Shown in pieces: positions 15,001 to 21,000 of a DNA stretch of 64,000 bases. The stretch lies in the NCBI GenBank assembly GCA_900548005.1, contig URIZ01000007.1, positions 8,243-72,242 on the forward strand, written 5' to 3'. The notes below the pieces were generated by a model, which was given only the letters and a program-made list of their open reading frames with translations, searched no databases and was not told the DNA's origin. Each line of letters opens with the position of its first letter. The stretch's first letter is position 1. Source of the DNA: an uncultured Eubacteriales bacterium. GTDB lineage: Bacteria > Bacillota > Clostridia > Christensenellales > CAG-917. Made by a program: the position numbers and the translations under genes.

Positions 15001-18000
15001 CGGCAAGAGCTTCATCGACTCCAAGAACCTTATCGAGACGGTGAAGACGGGCTATGCGGGCTTGACCTTCTCCAAGACTTCGGGCATCATGTCACTCATC
15101 CAAAACGTGCTTGACAACTTGAAACCCGGTCTGAACATCACAATCAACAACAAAGTGTGGGAAGGCGTGGCAACCGGCAGCGCAAAGGGCGAGTATACCT
15201 ACTCAACCATCACGCTCACGGGACAAAAGGTGTTTACGGCAACCAACCTTGCAGTCAACAACGGCTATCCCGACAAGGGCTACAAGATTTTGCTCAACCT
15301 TGCTCTCAACAGAGTGGGCGGCAACTACAACGTCAGCCTCAAAGTCGTTGAAGGCGGCAACAACATCTTCATCACCCAGCTCGATCCGGGCGGAAACCTT
15401 GTCAAGTTCCTTAGCATAGTTCCTGCTGTTCAAAACTTGCTTGATTGCCTTGATTTGAGCTCGATGATGGCGGATGCGTTCCCGTTGCAACTCACAAAGA
15501 ACAACGACGGCGACGACAAGACGTTTGAGTATCCCACCGCAAAGACCGCGACCGACAACGTCAACGCAATCGGCTGGAACGAAGACAAGACGTCCTACTC
15601 CTACACGGCGGATATGTCCAACCTTATCAAGAGCGTGGGCATCAACTTGTTCAACAGCTACGGATACGTGCCTTACTATGAAGGCATGCCGGCTGTCACA
15701 AACGGCGCAGGCAAGATCTCCATCAAGGCGGAACTCAACAAGGATGCGTACAACGAACTCATCCTTATGGTCAACTGCATTCTCTTCAACTTGCTCAGCA
15801 AAGCCAACAATTTGGACGAGCCTTGGTTTGTTGACGTGGACGCTTTGGACAAGAGCGAGAAGAACCCGAGCAAAGTCACGCTCGGCACGACCAAGAACGC
15901 AGTCACCAACTTCTTCGACGGTCTTGACGCTCTCGTAAAGAGGGGCGCAACCACGCAAGAGAAGGTCAACTACGTTGAGCCGTATGCAAGATCTCTGCCG
16001 TTCACGTTCATCAAGTGGGCAGTCAGAGTCATTGCTCAAGACGCCGTCAACGTGGGCATCGGCTTGTGGGGCTTGTTGCAAAACCTCGGCCCGGGCACAA
16101 TCCAAAACTTGTCCGAACTTATCGGTACGATACTCCCGTTGCCTTTCGCAAGCGGCAGCATCAACCCGACGCTCAATATCTACCTTGACTTCGATCCGCA
16201 ACCGACCGAATACGGTTTGAGCAACGAATACACCATGAATCCGGGCATTCAAGCCATCGAAATCATGGTCAACGGCACAAAGAACACCTCAGACGCCAAC
16301 GGCGGCGCAGGCGGCAGCTCGAGCATGCTGTACAACAAAGCCAAGTCCAACGACATGTCAACCATGAAGTTTATGAAGGACGGCGGCGGCGCAACCAACG
16401 AAACCACCACCGATCTCGGCTGGGCATGGGACTTCTTCATGTTGCGTATCACTCCGTACAGCACGGTTGAGAAGAGCTACAAGACAGGTCTTCTCCAATT
16501 CGACGATTCGGACAGCGCAAGCTCCATCAGCGGCAACGCTCCCACCGAAATCGTCATCGAAGATCCGGCAACAAGAACGGGTTATGCGATGAAAGACGGT
16601 CAGAAGAAGGCCTTCCAGCTCAGAGATAGCTACTTCTTTGACGGCAACATCTTCCCGCAAAAAGCGTCGGTGACGTTCGCATCGCTTGACGAACAAGGCA
16701 AACCGCTCTCGTCTTACTATCCGGGCAGCCCGTACAAAGACGCAACCGGCACGCAAATCGTTTGGGACGCTGCAAGCGTGGATCTCACGGCGGCAACCAG
16801 CACCGATGAAAACGGCAGACGTCTTGCAGGCTATGTCTACGGCTATGCGCTCAACACCGTGCTCTATGCAATCCCGGTCTACGTCACCAATGACTTCGAG
16901 ATGCAATCGCTCAAGGGTTATTACAGAAACAGCGACGGCTCTTACACGGCGAAGGCTCTTGCGCTTGACATCGACAAGACCAGCAGCAAGTATATGGCAA
17001 CTCTGCCCGACCTTGTGAGATTGCAATTTGCAAGCGGCACGTACACATTCGGCACGACGCTCACCAATGCGACGGGCGGCACGGCATACGCAGTCATCAA
17101 CGCATTGAGCAACGCGCCCGCGGATACCAACGGCTATCAAATGCTCCCGCAACCCACTCAAGACGAAATCAACAAGGGTGCGGCAGACAATCTCAACGAC
17201 GACGGCAACAAGTATGTCATCTACCCGGCGTACGTTGCGGGACTTGTCAAGAACGAAGACGGCTCTTACAAGACGTTCAGCGTCGGCGACAAGACCTACT
17301 ATGTGCTCGATCGCGGATCGTTGCCCACGGGCAAGGCGTTCCCGACAGGCACGTTCAGCTGGGACAGCGCAGACTTCAAGTACGATTGGCAAGGCTCGAC
17401 CAAGTGGGCAAACGGCGATGAAGCAAACGTCATCAAAGTTGGCTACACGTATCAATGGGGACTTGCAAAACAAGTGAAGTCGTCAATCGACCTTACCGCA
17501 AAGAACTACAAGATCTCAAGACTCACGAGCATGGCGGACGCAAACGGCAACACCGTTGCTCTCAAGAGCGAGCGCGACGACAAGGGAACGTACACGACCG
17601 TTCTCACTATCGACGCGATGAGCATAACCGCAGAAACTCAAGATCTTGCGGCGTACATCAAGAAGTTCAACGCGGTCAGCGGCAAGTTCGCAACCGAAGG
17701 CTCGATGACGGGCTTCGACGTGGAGTGGGACACCACCGCGCTTGAAGAAGCAATCAAAAATATCACCAAGAACGGCGTAATCAACTATTACAACGGACTT
17801 GAAGCAACAATCAAAGCGAAAGTGGGCGGCGACAGATTTGAAATCGCAACTTCCGTCACCAAGAACGGTCTTACGGACAGCACCAGCGGCTTTGTCGGAC
17901 AAAACAAGACGTTCAGCGGCAAGCTCGCTCAAGAAGTCAACGTCAAGGTTGTCGTAAGCTCTTACGTGTACGACTCCATGGCAGACACGCTCACGTTCGA

Positions 18001-21000
18001 TCCGTACTCTTCAAAGACGATAACGGCGGATTCCTTCGGCACGAGATTCAAGATCAACGTCAAGGACATCTCGGGCGGCAAGGTTGAAAAGACGCTCACC
18101 ACGGGCGAAGGCAGCAACCTCAATATCACCGCTCCGTTCATCAAGGTCGGCAACGCGTATCTGGATGCGTACAACAACGGCATCTACACGATCGGCGAAA
18201 ACGACATCACGTTTGAAGGATACAAGAGAAGCAAAGACTATCCGCTCTATGCGAAACTCGAAATAGGCACGCAATTCAGCGGTATGCAAGTGGTCTACGT
18301 ACCCATCACGGTCGCAGAGGCGAAACCGTCCACGCTCTCGGTTGACGTTGCTCACGAAGACACGTTCAACCCCAACTGGTTCAAGGGTAAAGAACACGCC
18401 AAGTACCAAGTTTCCTTCGGCGGCGGCGCAACGCACGAGATGTATCCGGATTGGTCAACGGTGAAGTATTACACCAACGCCGCTTGCTCCAAGCTCAAAG
18501 CGGATCAAGACATCTTCTCGGGCGGCACGATCTATGCTCAAGTGGAAGCGTACGCTCAAGACGCGGAAGGCAACAAGCTCGGTCTTGTGCTCACCGGACA
18601 CGACGACAAGGGCAACCCGGTCTACAAGATGCAGACCATCACGCTCAGACTCAACGTCGAACAACAAAGCATTGCCTCCGTCAACTTCTTCTATGACGAA
18701 ACGATCGGCGACATCTATGCAATGAGCAAGCAAGAGCGCGAGGCAATCGCAGACAAACTTGCAGACAAGAGCTTGTACACCGGCAGCGTGTATGCGCAAT
18801 CGCATATCGCAGGCGGCGTGGCATACGGCATCAACCCTGTCTCCTTCGCACAAAACCGCGACAACTACTTCACGGTGGGCGATTGGGGCGACGCAGTCAA
18901 CGGCACCGCAGTGCTCGTCAACTTGACAAAGGGCACATATAGCGGCAAACGCTACAACTCCGACGGCACGGAAAATCCGCAAGGCTTGTACAAGAAAGAC
19001 GTGTCTTCGGGCAAATTCGTGGCTCTCACCGACGGTGAACTCGGCAACCCGTACATCGCGTACATCCAAGGCTGGACGACCAAGATCTCGAGCGCGGACG
19101 TCAACGGCATCGATATGCAAACGGTGTGGGCGAAGATAGGCGGCAACAACGTCCAAATCAACGTCAATATCCCAAGCTACAACGTCACGAGCGCAACGCT
19201 CAAGAACACGACGCTCGATATCAAGACGGACAGCGAAGGCGCACCGCTCGGCACTGTGGCAGGCAAGAGCGGCAACGAACTCTCTCTCGTCTACAACGTG
19301 ACGAAGGGCTGGTCGCTCCCGACAAGCGCAACCGTCACCACGATGGAAGGCACAGGCGCATTCGACACGGCGATGACGTGGCTGGATTACTCCGCTCCCA
19401 ACAGAAACGAGATCTCGATCGACGCACACGGCAAGTACGTGACGCGCAAGTATCGCTTCTATGACGGATTGAGCATCCAAACGGAAGACTACGTTGCCAA
19501 GATCTATCTGGAAGGATTCCTTGACAACGTCCAAGTGACGCTCAACAACCAAGCAACAAGCTATGACGTGTTTGACGCATTCAAGTTTGCAACCACCGCA
19601 ACGGTCGTGGCAAACGGCGAGACCTTCGACAGCGTACCCGTTCAATGGGAAAGCACGGCTATGCCGACTGCAGAAGAGATCAAGCAAGGCTCATTCACAA
19701 GAAAGGCGTACATCATGACACTCGGCACGGAATTCGGCGCTGAAAACGGCGGCTGGGCTCAAGATTTCACCTTCACAATCAACAACAACTTCACGTTTGT
19801 TGACAATGCGGCAGGATTCACGGGCGACTTCGCAAGCGGATTCGGATACACGCTCACAACCGACAAGTTCTACGGCGGATTGCCGCGCACGGCACAAGTC
19901 AAGGTCGCAGACAAGAGCATCGCTGTCAACATGGCGTGGAATAAGACCTACACCACAGCCGGCTTTGCGGGCGAAATGACCGTGACGGCAAGCAACGACG
20001 ATTTCACTTGCCAATTCAACGTCAACGTCAATGTGGCAAGCGCAGGCATCACGGCACTTGCAAGCGGAACGCAATTCGTTCTCGATCCGTACTCGGTCGA
20101 AAGCACGCTCTTTGCGTCCGGCACTATGCAAGACGTCTTTGTCAACGGCAGCGGTTTGACGCAGAAAGTGCTTGCAAGCTACTCTCTCAAAGACGCAAAC
20201 GCGTCCTTCAAGAGCGAGCAAGACTTCTACGACAACATCACCAAGTTCTTCGGCAAGAAGATCAAACTCAACGTCACCTACACCTACTTCGGCGGCGCAG
20301 ACGTGATGAACGAGACAAGCGAGATCGAAGTGTATGTCGCAGACAGAACAATCATGTTCGTCACCGACCATGCATATCGCTCCGTCATTGTGGATACGTT
20401 CATCAAAAAAGATTCGAGCTATTTGCCAAGAGAGCTTGACGTGACAACCGTCCTTGGCGGAATGAACGAACACGTGTTCAAGGCATACTTCGACTGGTCG
20501 GGCATTGACGAGCTCATCAAGAGCGGCAAGAGCGATTCTTCCTTCATCGTCAACACGATCGTCGGCGTTGAAAACGCTCTCGGCGGCTATGTCTATCAAG
20601 ACATTGACGAAGACGGCAAGAAAGAATACGTGACAATCGACAAGTACATCGAGTATATGGTTGCAAAGACCGGCAACAAGGACTTTGCTCTCACAACCGA
20701 GACAACCTATATGCTCGCAAGACAAGCGGTCAACGTGCCCGTCACGGTGCTTGACCGCACCATCGTTGACGGCTTGCTTATGCTTGACGAAACGACGCTC
20801 CAATACGCATTCACCGACGCCAACAGCTATTCGACAATCACCGATACGCTTGTGGGCGCAGGCAGAAACGACGGCAGATACATCGACATCGTCTATGACA
20901 AGGTCAGCGGAATGCCCAAAGAGTACGTCTACTACAACCACATGGCGTACATCGGCGCAGACGCGTTGCCGAAATCTATGACGCTCACCTTCGCAAACGG